Shown: piece by piece, positions 35,662 through 43,020 of the stretch
Layout: each line of letters begins with the position of its first letter
Numbering within the stretch: the first letter of the stretch is position 1
Assembly (NCBI RefSeq): GCF_004296335.1
Contig: NZ_SGIU01000001.1
Coordinates: 1,713,290-1,777,289, forward strand
Reading direction: 5' to 3'
Length of the DNA: 64,000 bases
Source: Flagellimonas allohymeniacidonis
GTDB taxonomy: Bacteria; Bacteroidota; Bacteroidia; Flavobacteriales; Flavobacteriaceae
Notes under the pieces: generated by a model
Databases searched by the model: none
What the model saw: only the letters and a program-made list of their open reading frames with translations
Told to the model about the DNA's origin: nothing
Made by a program: the position numbers and the translations under genes

Positions 35662-36504
35662 ATGAAAAAAATTTTGCTGCCCACCGATTTTTCCAAAAAT
35701 TCATACAATGCGGCAGAATATGCGCTAAGGCTTTTTAAGGATGAGCCATGTCTCTTCTACCTAATGCATACCTATACCCCACCCGTGTATCACACAGAGT
35801 ACGTTATGTCTGATACCCTGCAAATGGGCCTGGGCGATTTTTTTCATGAAAATACTATGGAACAACTTTCCAATTTACAGAACAAGTTGGAAGGAAACTT
35901 CAAAAACCCCATGCACCAATTCAAACTGCACGGGACCCAGAACCTGTTGGTGGACGAAGTTCGTGAGATGGTCGGTGAAAAAGAAATCGATTTAATTGTA
36001 ATGGGAACACAGGGTGCTACCGGAGCCAAAGAACTCTTATTCGGTAGTAACACCGTACATGTTCTCAAAAAAGCGACTTGTCCTGTTATAGCAGTTCCCG
36101 ACGGATTCGAGTACGAAAACCCAAAAGAAATTCTATTCCCTACCGATTATGAGATTGTATATCGAGAAAAGGGATTAAAAGAGTTTTTACATCTGGCCTA
36201 CGAACATGTTTCGCGAATCGAAGTCCTTCATATTGCAAGAGGGCACGAATTGACCCAATTCCAAAAGGAAAACAAATCCCGCCTGGAAAAATTACTGCGA
36301 CCCATTGCCCACGTTTTCCATGAAATCGACAATAACGAGATCATAGCCGGGATCAACGAATTTCAGCTTAAGAACAAAGTCAATCTATTGGTCATGGTCA
36401 TGAACAAGCACACTTTTCTTGAGCAACTGTTTATCAAACCCGTGATCAAAAAAATCAGCTTACACCTCAATATTCCCTTTATGGTAATCCCCTATTTCAA
36501 ATAA
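35662..36504 (+). CDS. Universal stress protein, two UspA domains (6 of 8)
   Basis: 280 residues from ATG 35662 (MKKILLPTDFSKNSYNA). The earlier TTG 35632 falls within the -7 element and is excluded. Loop GTQGATGAKELLFGS in domain one; domain two starts ILFPTDYEIVYREK and ends NKHTFLEQLFIKPVIKK. Followed after 10 nt by copy 7, probably in one transcript. Confidence 0.91.
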   Translation: MKKILLPTDFSKNSYNAAEYALRLFKDEPCLFYLMHTYTPPVYHTEYVMSDTLQMGLGDFFHENTMEQLSNLQNKLEGNFKNPMHQFKLHGTQNLLVDEVREMVGEKEIDLIVMGTQGATGAKELLFGSNTVHVLKKATCPVIAVPDGFEYENPKEILFPTDYEIVYREKGLKEFLHLAYEHVSRIEVLHIARGHELTQFQKENKSRLEKLLRPIAHVFHEIDNNEIIAGINEFQLKNKVNLLVMVMNKHTFLEQLFIKPVIKKISLHLNIPFMVIPYFK

Positions 36505-36514
36505 ATGTACTGTT

Positions 36515-37363
36515 ATGAAAAATATCTTATTTCCCACAGATTTCTCCAATGACGCCTACAACGCGCTTCATTATGCCACGCTCTTATTCGCCTCAGAAAA
36601 ATGTACTTTTTATATACTTAATATCTACAATGAGAATGTCGCACTTCGCTCCCAACGTTTTTTAAAAGAGGGCGGGAAAGTATTGATTCGACAATTGGCC
36701 GAAGAATCCCAAGAAGATTTGTTGAAGACGGTTCACCGCATTAACAGGGATACGGATAATGCCAAGCACATTTTTAAGACGGTTTCAAAAAAGGGAGAAA
36801 TGTTAGAGGGTATCCTATCCTCTATCCATACTTTGGACATTGACCTTGTTGCAATGGGCAACAAAGGAAAAATGGGGACCAAAGAAATGTTCCTTGGTGG
36901 AAATACGGTCAGAGCCATCAAGAAAATTGAAAAATGCCCCGTGCTCATGGTCCCCCGCGAAACAGAATTCGTTCCTCCAAAGAAAATTGCTTTCGCCACA
37001 CACTTTATGAAAGACTTTGAGCGAGATGTGTTGGATCCTCTTCGATACATCGCAGAAATGCACGAAGGAACGATACATACTGTTCACGTAGATGAGCGAG
37101 AGGAGTTGGATGAGGAACAACAGACCAACAGGTCACGGCTTATAAAAGAGTTGAAAGGAATACCTTTTGAGACACATTGGAGACCCCGCTATACCGAAAA
37201 GTCAAAAGTCATCAACGATTTTGTGGAAGACCTAAATATCAACCTACTGATTATGATCAACTACGAACATAGTTTGTTGGAAAAAATTATCCGTGAGCCC
37301 GTAATTTCAGAAATAACAACACATTTAAACATTCCTTTTTTGGTGATTCCCAGTGAAGACTGA
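36515..37363 (+). CDS. Universal stress protein, two UspA domains (7 of 8), altered loop
   Basis: 282 residues, beginning MKNILFPTDFSNDAYNA. The loop in domain one reads GNKGKMGTKEMFLGG: the last Ser/Thr of G-x2-G-x9-G-(S/T) is Gly here and the first x is Asn, so nucleotide binding may be weakened. Domain two starts IAFATHFMKDFE, without PTD, and ends NYEHSLLEKIIREPVISE. Its TGA stop is the left half-site of the palindrome that serves the next gene. Confidence 0.9.
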   Translation: MKNILFPTDFSNDAYNALHYATLLFASEKCTFYILNIYNENVALRSQRFLKEGGKVLIRQLAEESQEDLLKTVHRINRDTDNAKHIFKTVSKKGEMLEGILSSIHTLDIDLVAMGNKGKMGTKEMFLGGNTVRAIKKIEKCPVLMVPRETEFVPPKKIAFATHFMKDFERDVLDPLRYIAEMHEGTIHTVHVDEREELDEEQQTNRSRLIKELKGIPFETHWRPRYTEKSKVINDFVEDLNINLLIMINYEHSLLEKIIREPVISEITTHLNIPFLVIPSED

Positions 37364-37403
37364 CAACTGTCATTGTTGCGAAATGATAATGCCAATAGCT
37401 TAG
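37360..37403 (+). promoter_or_regulatory. Palindromic operator and -7 element of USP 8
   Basis: Palindrome CTGACAACTGTCAT (37360-37373), 22 nt, then TAGCTTAG (37396-37403), one base off TAnnTTTG. The ATG follows 19 nt later. The TGA of the left half-site is also the stop codon of the preceding gene. Confidence 0.75.
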
Positions 37404-37422
37404 TCCTTAGTAAACCATTAAA

Positions 37423-38271
37423 ATGAACAAAAGAGTATTAATTCCAACAGATTTTTCCCAGAATGCATTCAACGCCATTCGGTATGGAATGCAACTTTAT
37501 AGTGATCAGGAGTGCGACTTCTATTTGTTAAACGCCTTCCAGGTCAATATGTACACCTTGGATAACATGATGGTACCAGAGCCTGGTAACACCGCCTACG
37601 AAACAGCCAAAAAGCAATCGGAAGATGGGTTTGAAAAATTGAATGCCTTGTTAAAGGTACAGGCCGAAAATCCAAAACATAGGTTTCATACCATTTCCAC
37701 CTTCAATTCATTGTCAGAAGCAATTCGGAATGTAATCGCCAAAAAAGACATTGACCTGGTAATTATGGGAACCAAAGGTTTTACCGGTTCGGATAAGGTT
37801 GCATTTGGGACGAACACGGTCAACGTCATGGAAAAAATTGTGGAATGCCCAGTAATGGCGGTTCCGGAAAACTATGACTATGCGCCTCCCAAGAAAATCG
37901 TTTTCCCCACGGATTACAAAACCGATTTCAAACGTAGGGAGCTCAAATACTTATTGGAAATCGCCCAACTGCATGATGCCCAAATACATGTATTGCATGT
38001 AGAAAAGGGTTCTGGGCTCAATAAAGCTCAAAAGAACAACAAAACCCTTTTAGAAGAAATCCTTCAAGGTTCAGATTTTCAAAACCATACCTTGAGCAAG
38101 GTCAAAGTTCATGAAGGGGTATTTTCGTTCATCGAAGAACAACACTGCGAAATGGTCGTATTTGTAAACAAAAAGCATTGGTTCTTTGGAAGTATCCTGT
38201 CGAACCCGTTGGTAAAGAGTCTGGGGTATGACGCTACTGTGCCCATTTTAGAGCTTAATGATAATACCTAA
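37423..38271 (+). CDS. Universal stress protein, two UspA domains (8 of 8)
   Basis: 282 residues, beginning MNKRVLIPTDFSQNAFNA, loop GTKGFTGSDKVAFGT in domain one. Domain two begins IVFPTDYKTDFKRRELKYL and ends NKKHWFFGSILSNPLVKS. It is followed after 10 nt by a small conserved protein gene, probably in the same transcript. Confidence 0.9.
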   Translation: MNKRVLIPTDFSQNAFNAIRYGMQLYSDQECDFYLLNAFQVNMYTLDNMMVPEPGNTAYETAKKQSEDGFEKLNALLKVQAENPKHRFHTISTFNSLSEAIRNVIAKKDIDLVIMGTKGFTGSDKVAFGTNTVNVMEKIVECPVMAVPENYDYAPPKKIVFPTDYKTDFKRRELKYLLEIAQLHDAQIHVLHVEKGSGLNKAQKNNKTLLEEILQGSDFQNHTLSKVKVHEGVFSFIEEQHCEMVVFVNKKHWFFGSILSNPLVKSLGYDATVPILELNDNT

Positions 38272-38281
38272 AAAGAATACT

Positions 38282-38686
38282 ATGAAAAATATTGGCATTT
38301 GGATGGATAAGGAAAAAGCTAAAATTGTGGTGCTTGACAATGGGAAAGAGTCTCTGGAAACGCTTTCCTCAGAAATCGAGTTTTTCAACCCTAAAGGAGG
38401 GTCTCGTTCAAAAACCAGGTGGGGGCCACAAGATGTTGTTCAGGACAGCAAATACTTGGAAAGGGAAAAGCATCAAATGAAAGCGTATTTCAAGAATATT
38501 CTACCTTCCTTGAGGGATGCCAATAAAATTGCTCTTTTTGGACCGGCTGACACGATTGATAAATTCAATATTGAACTTGAGGATAATTATCCCGATATCT
38601 TTGAGAAGGTCAAAACCGTAACAAAAAAGGATAGTATGACCGACAATCAGGTTAGAGCACTGGTCCGAGACTTCTTTCAAGACTGA
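38282..38686 (+). CDS. Conserved protein of unknown function, possibly eRF1-like fold
   Basis: 134 residues from ATG 38282 (MKNIGIWMDKEKAKIVVL). An upstream in-frame start at 38258 would overlap the previous gene and is not needed. The layout, beta strand with I-W-M-D then a basic loop KGGSRSKTRWGPQDVVQDSK, then KIALFGPADTIDKF and a C-terminal helix SMTDNQVRALVRDFF, resembles by eye the compact eRF1-domain-like proteins (baeRF type) of bacteria, which may act on ribosomes. This is an impression, not a proven match. Next to a hibernation-factor regulon the idea is attractive. Confidence 0.55.
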   Translation: MKNIGIWMDKEKAKIVVLDNGKESLETLSSEIEFFNPKGGSRSKTRWGPQDVVQDSKYLEREKHQMKAYFKNILPSLRDANKIALFGPADTIDKFNIELEDNYPDIFEKVKTVTKKDSMTDNQVRALVRDFFQD

Positions 38687-38765
38687 TTTCCTTCAGTTCA
38701 ATTGGTGATTTAAAATTCAGAATTCACACTGCACTACTCACTGGTCGTCTTTATTTCGCAATAAA

Positions 38766-38809
38766 CTGACCGTTGTCATTTTTATAAGGTACCGTTCAAT
38801 TTACATTAG
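38766..38809 (+). promoter_or_regulatory. Palindromic operator and -7 element of the 38816 gene cluster
   Basis: Palindrome CTGACCGTTGTCAT (38766-38779), 22 nt, then TACATTAG (38802-38809), one base off TAnnTTTG. ATG 38816 or 38819 follows within six to nine bases, so little or no leader. The spacer shares GGTACCGTT with the USP 6 promoter. Confidence 0.78.
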
Positions 38810-38815
38810 TGGTGG

Positions 38816-39259
38816 ATGATGAGTACGAAAAAATCATATAAATACATCGAATGGTTAAGTCCAGATGAAATGCATGAAGCTTCGCTTGGATGGTTGTCAG
38901 AAATGCTCTTTTGCGAAGATGAACAAAAGTTCCTGAACAATTTGATTCAATCCTATACCCTCTCGCTTACAGATAGGAAAGTGTTTGAGGAAAGCAAAAA
39001 AATCGTGACCGAACTTTCAAAATGCGAGGAGCGCCTTACAGAATTAATAGAACAAGTAAGGGCTCACGAGCGGCTTCTGAAAATTATGCTGGACAAGATT
39101 GACCAACTAAAAATGGAAAAAGCCTACATCGAGACCCATAACGACCTCACTTTTGATATCAACCATTATCTGGAAGCATATCGCGATATAAAACAGCGCT
39201 TGTTTCAATTGTTATCGAAAGTGATGAAATCACAAAAACAGAAAAGACTCCTTAATTAG
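38816..39259 (+). CDS. Helical/coiled-coil protein, unknown function
   Basis: 147 residues, soluble, largely helical with a long heptad-like stretch from about residue 58 to 110 (ESKKIVTELSKCEERLTELI and onward). No known domain recognised. Two adjacent ATG codons (38816, 38819) sit right after the promoter; either is possible. It begins a tight cluster with the lipoprotein (6-nt gap) and the dehydrogenase (overlap). Confidence 0.65.
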   Translation: MMSTKKSYKYIEWLSPDEMHEASLGWLSEMLFCEDEQKFLNNLIQSYTLSLTDRKVFEESKKIVTELSKCEERLTELIEQVRAHERLLKIMLDKIDQLKMEKAYIETHNDLTFDINHYLEAYRDIKQRLFQLLSKVMKSQKQKRLLN

Positions 39260-39265
39260 CATAAA

Positions 39266-39946
39266 ATGAAAATCATGAAGCCTTTTGCCTTATTGACCAC
39301 AATGTTTCTCCTTTTTGGGTGCAGTTCGGCACATCTCATCAGTAATTGGAAAAATCCCGACTATGTTATATTCGATGCCAGCAAGGTTTTAATTGTAGGG
39401 ATGACCCAAAATGAGGAAGCACGAGTAGAGTTTGAGACCAAATTGAAAAAAGAATTTCGAAAAAGGGATATTGAGGCCATGCGAAGTATCGACCTCTTCG
39501 ATGTTTCTTTCACGGATACGGCCAAAACGGAAGAGGAATTGGATGAAGTCGAACAATTGCTCCTATCACGAGATTTCGATGCCATTTTGCTCACTAAGGT
39601 GGTAGGTTCAGAAGATTTTAAAAAATTCCGGCGACGTATGTCAGAGCTTGACCAGCTCTACGGCAAGTTTCGAGATGATTACCTCGGCAACCAGCAAATT
39701 TATTATGAAACCGACTACTACGACCAATATACCGTTTACCATGCGGAGACCTCCCTGTATTGCATTTGTATTGATAAGGAAAGAGAGTTGATATGGCGAG
39801 GGGCCATTGATATCACAGACCCCATTGATATTAAAAAAACAACCGAGGACTACATTAAATTGATAGTGTTGGCCATGGAGGAACAAGATATTATTTTCAG
39901 AAACGAAACCGAGGACGCCGATGAAAGTGTTGGTCTACAGCGCTAA
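39266..39946 (+). CDS. Lipoprotein, unknown function
   Basis: 226 residues with a lipobox (LLFGCSSAH, Cys at about 19). The mature part starts ISNWKNPDYVIFDASKVLIVGMT and EEARVEFETKLKKEF, a pattern seen in small Bacteroidota lipoproteins related to DUF4136 and to TolB-N-like domains, which sense or bind in the periplasm. A later start (ATG 39275) is also possible. The 3' end overlaps the dehydrogenase start by 26 bases, pointing to coupled translation. Confidence 0.6.
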   Translation: MKIMKPFALLTTMFLLFGCSSAHLISNWKNPDYVIFDASKVLIVGMTQNEEARVEFETKLKKEFRKRDIEAMRSIDLFDVSFTDTAKTEEELDEVEQLLLSRDFDAILLTKVVGSEDFKKFRRRMSELDQLYGKFRDDYLGNQQIYYETDYYDQYTVYHAETSLYCICIDKERELIWRGAIDITDPIDIKKTTEDYIKLIVLAMEEQDIIFRNETEDADESVGLQR

Positions 39947-40937
39947 GGAATTTGAAATTCCTTTTTTGGAGCAGGCCAATAATAATAGGCATCAACTTAC
40001 TTTTGTAAAAGAACCCCTGGACATTGATACTGCCTTCAAGTCCATAGGTCATCAAGCAATAGCGATTTTTTCCGGTGACGATGCCTCCTCCCTGGTCTTG
40101 GAAACCTTGAAGAACCTAGAGGTTAAATTCATTACACTTCGCTCTACCGGCTATAACAATGTTCATCTTGAAGCAGCAAAAAAGTATGGCCTGCGAGTTG
40201 CCAATGTACCCAATTATTCGCCCCATGCCATTGCGGAACATGCTGTTGCCCTTCTTTTGGCTTTGAATAGAAAGATCATCCCCGCAAATCAACAAGTGCA
40301 GCGTCATAATTTTCTGTTGAATGGCCTCATGGGATTCGATTTACATGGAAAGACCGTAGGAATCGTAGGTACAGGGAACATTGGTTCTGTTATGGCCAAA
40401 ATTATGCATGGTTTTGGATGCCGTCTATTGGGCCATGACCTTGTGGAAAATACCAATCTGAAAAAGTCGTATGACCTACAATATACAGACTTGCAAACCT
40501 TATGCGCCAAATCGGATATTATTAGTTTGCACCTTCCGTTGGACCGAAATACTTATGATATCATTGATGGTAAGCTCATAGACGGCATGAAAAAAAATGC
40601 CATTTTAATAAATACGGCCCGAGGAGCCCTTGTACACACAGAAGCCCTAATCAAAGCATTGAAAGAAAACAAAATTGCGGCTTATGGCACAGATGTTTAT
40701 GAACGTGAAAAAGGTGTTTTCTTTAGAGATAACAAATCGGAGGAAGTTAAGGATGAGTTGTTAAAAACATTGATTTCATTACCCAATGTATTGCTTACCC
40801 CACATCAAGCTTTTATGACGCGAGAGGCGCTCAGAAATCTTGCCCAGACCACTATTTCGAATATAGATGCCTGGGAACTCGGACAGGTTTGTGAAAACGA
40901 GCTTTGGGAAGAAGAAAAAGCTAAAGAATCGGGCTAA
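39921..40937 (+). CDS. ldhA: D-lactate dehydrogenase family 2-hydroxyacid dehydrogenase
   Basis: 338-residue NAD-dependent enzyme. The NAD site is GKTVGIVGTGNIGSV (about residue 145-159); catalytic residues are Arg in NTARGALV, Glu in the C-terminal domain region near YEREKGV and His in LTPHQAFMT. YSPHAIAEHAVALLLALNRK is typical of fermentative D-lactate dehydrogenases. It would reduce pyruvate to D-lactate and reoxidise NADH when respiration is limited, which fits a low-oxygen regulon. It overlaps the preceding lipoprotein gene and, tail to tail, the cls gene by 17 bases. Confidence 0.88.
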   Translation: MKVLVYSAKEFEIPFLEQANNNRHQLTFVKEPLDIDTAFKSIGHQAIAIFSGDDASSLVLETLKNLEVKFITLRSTGYNNVHLEAAKKYGLRVANVPNYSPHAIAEHAVALLLALNRKIIPANQQVQRHNFLLNGLMGFDLHGKTVGIVGTGNIGSVMAKIMHGFGCRLLGHDLVENTNLKKSYDLQYTDLQTLCAKSDIISLHLPLDRNTYDIIDGKLIDGMKKNAILINTARGALVHTEALIKALKENKIAAYGTDVYEREKGVFFRDNKSEEVKDELLKTLISLPNVLLTPHQAFMTREALRNLAQTTISNIDAWELGQVCENELWEEEKAKESG

Positions 40938-42333
40938 AAATCTTGGCCGTCCCTTCCTTAAGCTTGGTAATCCAGGTTCGTTGTTTAAACTGGTCGTAAT
41001 CCAATTCGATACTATTTAAGCAGTCTTTTAAGAAATCCCGCTTTAGCTTTTCAGCGAAACCTTCATCGTAGACCAGGGCATTTACCTCATAATTATGTTC
41101 AAAACTTCTCATATCAATGTTAGCGGTTCCAACCGTAGCCAAGGAATCATCACTAACAATGATTTTACTGTGCAAAAACCCATCAGGAAATAAGAACAAT
41201 CGAACACCAGCCCTAAGTAACGGCTCAAAATAGGACCGTATGCTCCAATCCACTATGGTGCTGTCACCACGTTCCGAAACCAATAATCGAACATCAACCC
41301 CACTCAAAGATGCGGTTTGTAGCGCATGAAGTATTTCAGGACCCGGCATTACATAGGGGTTAGTGATATAAAGATATTTTTTTGCTGAGGTAATCATTGA
41401 AAAGTATGTCTGTTGAATATTGGCAAAATCATCTTCGGGGCCGCTTGAGACTATTTGTATCGGTACGAAATCCTCAGAGTCTGCAAGGTTGAATTCCTTA
41501 ACATCATTCAATTGTAGCTGTTCTTCGCTTACCAAAAACCAATCAGAAAGGAAAACTTCCTCAAGTTGACTAACGGCAGGGCCTGTTATTTGTAGATGCA
41601 TATCGTGCCAAATTCCAAGATCTGGATCTCCTTTCAAATATTTGTCAGAAATATTGATACCGCCGGTGAACCCATGAATACCATCAACGATAATTATTTT
41701 TCTATGGTTTCTATAGTTCAATGCGGATAAGAATCTATCAAAGCGAAATGGCAGAAACGGAAATACCTCCACACCAGCAGATTTAAGTCCTTTTATATAC
41801 TTTTTACTTAAGGTATAGCTTCCAATGCTGTCATAAATCATTCGCACTTTCAAACCTTGTTTTACTTTAGACTGAAACAATTGCAACAATCTATCTGCTA
41901 GATCTCCCTCTTCAAAAATGTAGTATTGTAAGTAGATATATGATTTTGCATTTTCCAATGCGTTAAAAATGGATTGAAAGGTGGTTTTACCATCCTTGAG
42001 CAAAATAGCTTTGTTGTCCTCTAGCGGGAAAAACCCGCAGTTTTTGCCCACTAAATTTATGATCCGTCTATGTTTCAGATTATCTTTTTGGGTAATGCCT
42101 CCCCATGTTTTGGATGCACCTTTGAATGAAACGTCTTTTTTCTTAAGAATCTTGTTCTTTCTTCGATTTCTTCCCAAAAGAAGGTACAGTAAAATACCAC
42201 CAACGGGAATTGTAAAAATGGCAAGCAGCCAAGCGAGGGTCTTTGAAGGGCGTACTCCATTGACCAAAAGTCCCAATATCAAAGAGATGGCAATTATGAC
42301 GTATAGGACCAGAAATATAGTTAGCAGCGCCAT
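40921..42333 (-). CDS. cls: Cardiolipin synthase
   Basis: 470-residue phospholipase D-type enzyme joining two phosphatidylglycerols into cardiolipin. Two N-terminal membrane helices (residues 1-55) are followed by two HKD motifs: HRKIIIVDGIHGFTGGIN (about residue 210) and HSKIIVSDDSLATVGTANID (about 390). The preceding gene cluster on the other strand and this gene share the palindrome-type control, which suggests membrane lipid change as part of the response. Confidence 0.93.
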   Translation of the reverse strand: MALLTIFLVLYVIIAISLILGLLVNGVRPSKTLAWLLAIFTIPVGGILLYLLLGRNRRKNKILKKKDVSFKGASKTWGGITQKDNLKHRRIINLVGKNCGFFPLEDNKAILLKDGKTTFQSIFNALENAKSYIYLQYYIFEEGDLADRLLQLFQSKVKQGLKVRMIYDSIGSYTLSKKYIKGLKSAGVEVFPFLPFRFDRFLSALNYRNHRKIIIVDGIHGFTGGINISDKYLKGDPDLGIWHDMHLQITGPAVSQLEEVFLSDWFLVSEEQLQLNDVKEFNLADSEDFVPIQIVSSGPEDDFANIQQTYFSMITSAKKYLYITNPYVMPGPEILHALQTASLSGVDVRLLVSERGDSTIVDWSIRSYFEPLLRAGVRLFLFPDGFLHSKIIVSDDSLATVGTANIDMRSFEHNYEVNALVYDEGFAEKLKRDFLKDCLNSIELDYDQFKQRTWITKLKEGTAKIFSPIL

Positions 42334-42374
42334 TTGATTCCTTTAAATTGTCATGCCTTTGAAGTATTCAAAGA

Positions 42375-42418
42375 TCAATGTACTAAATCCGTTGACTTGG
42401 AATTATGATTAGGGTCAT
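42375..42418 (-). promoter_or_regulatory. Palindromic operator and -7-like element of cls
   Basis: Palindrome ATGATTAGGGTCAT (42405-42418), 22 nt leftward to TACATTGA (minus strand, 42382 to 42375). The TA is exactly placed but the last two bases differ from TAnnTTTG. The cls ATG is 41 nt further on. Confidence 0.65.
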
Positions 42419-42516
42419 TCATTATCAAGCCTTTGGCGAAATGCGAGCCTAATATATATGGTAAGGGTAAACCCTCCCGACTTATACTTACGGTAATCCT
42501 TATCGGAAAGAACCAG

Positions 42517-42545
42517 AGTACTAGGCTTTTATGGTAACTAGTACT
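42517..42545. repeat. Inverted repeat AGTACTAG / CTAGTACT
   Basis: A perfect 8-bp inverted repeat with a 13-nt spacer, 25 nt ahead of the AraC-type gene start. It could be an operator. No T run follows, so it is unlikely to be a terminator. Confidence 0.5.
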
Positions 42546-42570
42546 ACAACTTAATCAAAAACGGGGCGCC

Positions 42571-43020
42571 ATGAGAGGACTTTTCTTTAATCTTTTCTCA
42601 AAAGCACAGCACAAAAGCTACCATCCAACTCCTGTTCTGGTTTCAAAATATGAGAAGTCAGGACTAACCATGGAACAGGCCATGGACATCAAGGAAAAAA
42701 TCAAATGGGCTTTTGAAAAGGACAAAATCTACAAAGACAACGATATTGGGTTGAACGCTCTCTCCACCCATATCAATCGGGACCGTTACAAAGTATCGCA
42801 AGTCCTTAACGAACATTTGACTCGCAACTTTTATTCATTATTGAATTATTACAGGATACGGGAAGCTAAACATATGCTTGCCAACAATCCCGAAATCAGC
42901 GTAAAAGCTGTAATGTACGAAGTTGGGTTTAACAGCAAAACCTGCTTTTATAGTGCCTTTAAAAAGGAAACGGGTTTGAGCCCTAATGATTTTCGAAATC
43001 TGGTTAAATACGCATCCTAA
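42571..43020 (+). CDS. AraC-type helix-turn-helix regulator, small
   Basis: 149 residues with only a DNA-binding domain: two helix-turn-helix units from about residue 45, including IGLNALSTHINRDRYKVSQVLN and the AraC signature near the C-terminus (VMYEVGFNSKTCFYSAFKKETG then SPNDFR). No sensor or receiver domain. The SusC/SusD genes follow 437 nt downstream on the same strand; regulation of that pair is possible. It is divergent from cls. Confidence 0.85.
   Translation: MRGLFFNLFSKAQHKSYHPTPVLVSKYEKSGLTMEQAMDIKEKIKWAFEKDKIYKDNDIGLNALSTHINRDRYKVSQVLNEHLTRNFYSLLNYYRIREAKHMLANNPEISVKAVMYEVGFNSKTCFYSAFKKETGLSPNDFRNLVKYAS

Noticed and set aside
30516-38271. Assembly duplication as the cause of the eight usp copies
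   Set aside because: The copies differ widely in sequence and length and have individual promoters, so they are true paralogues.
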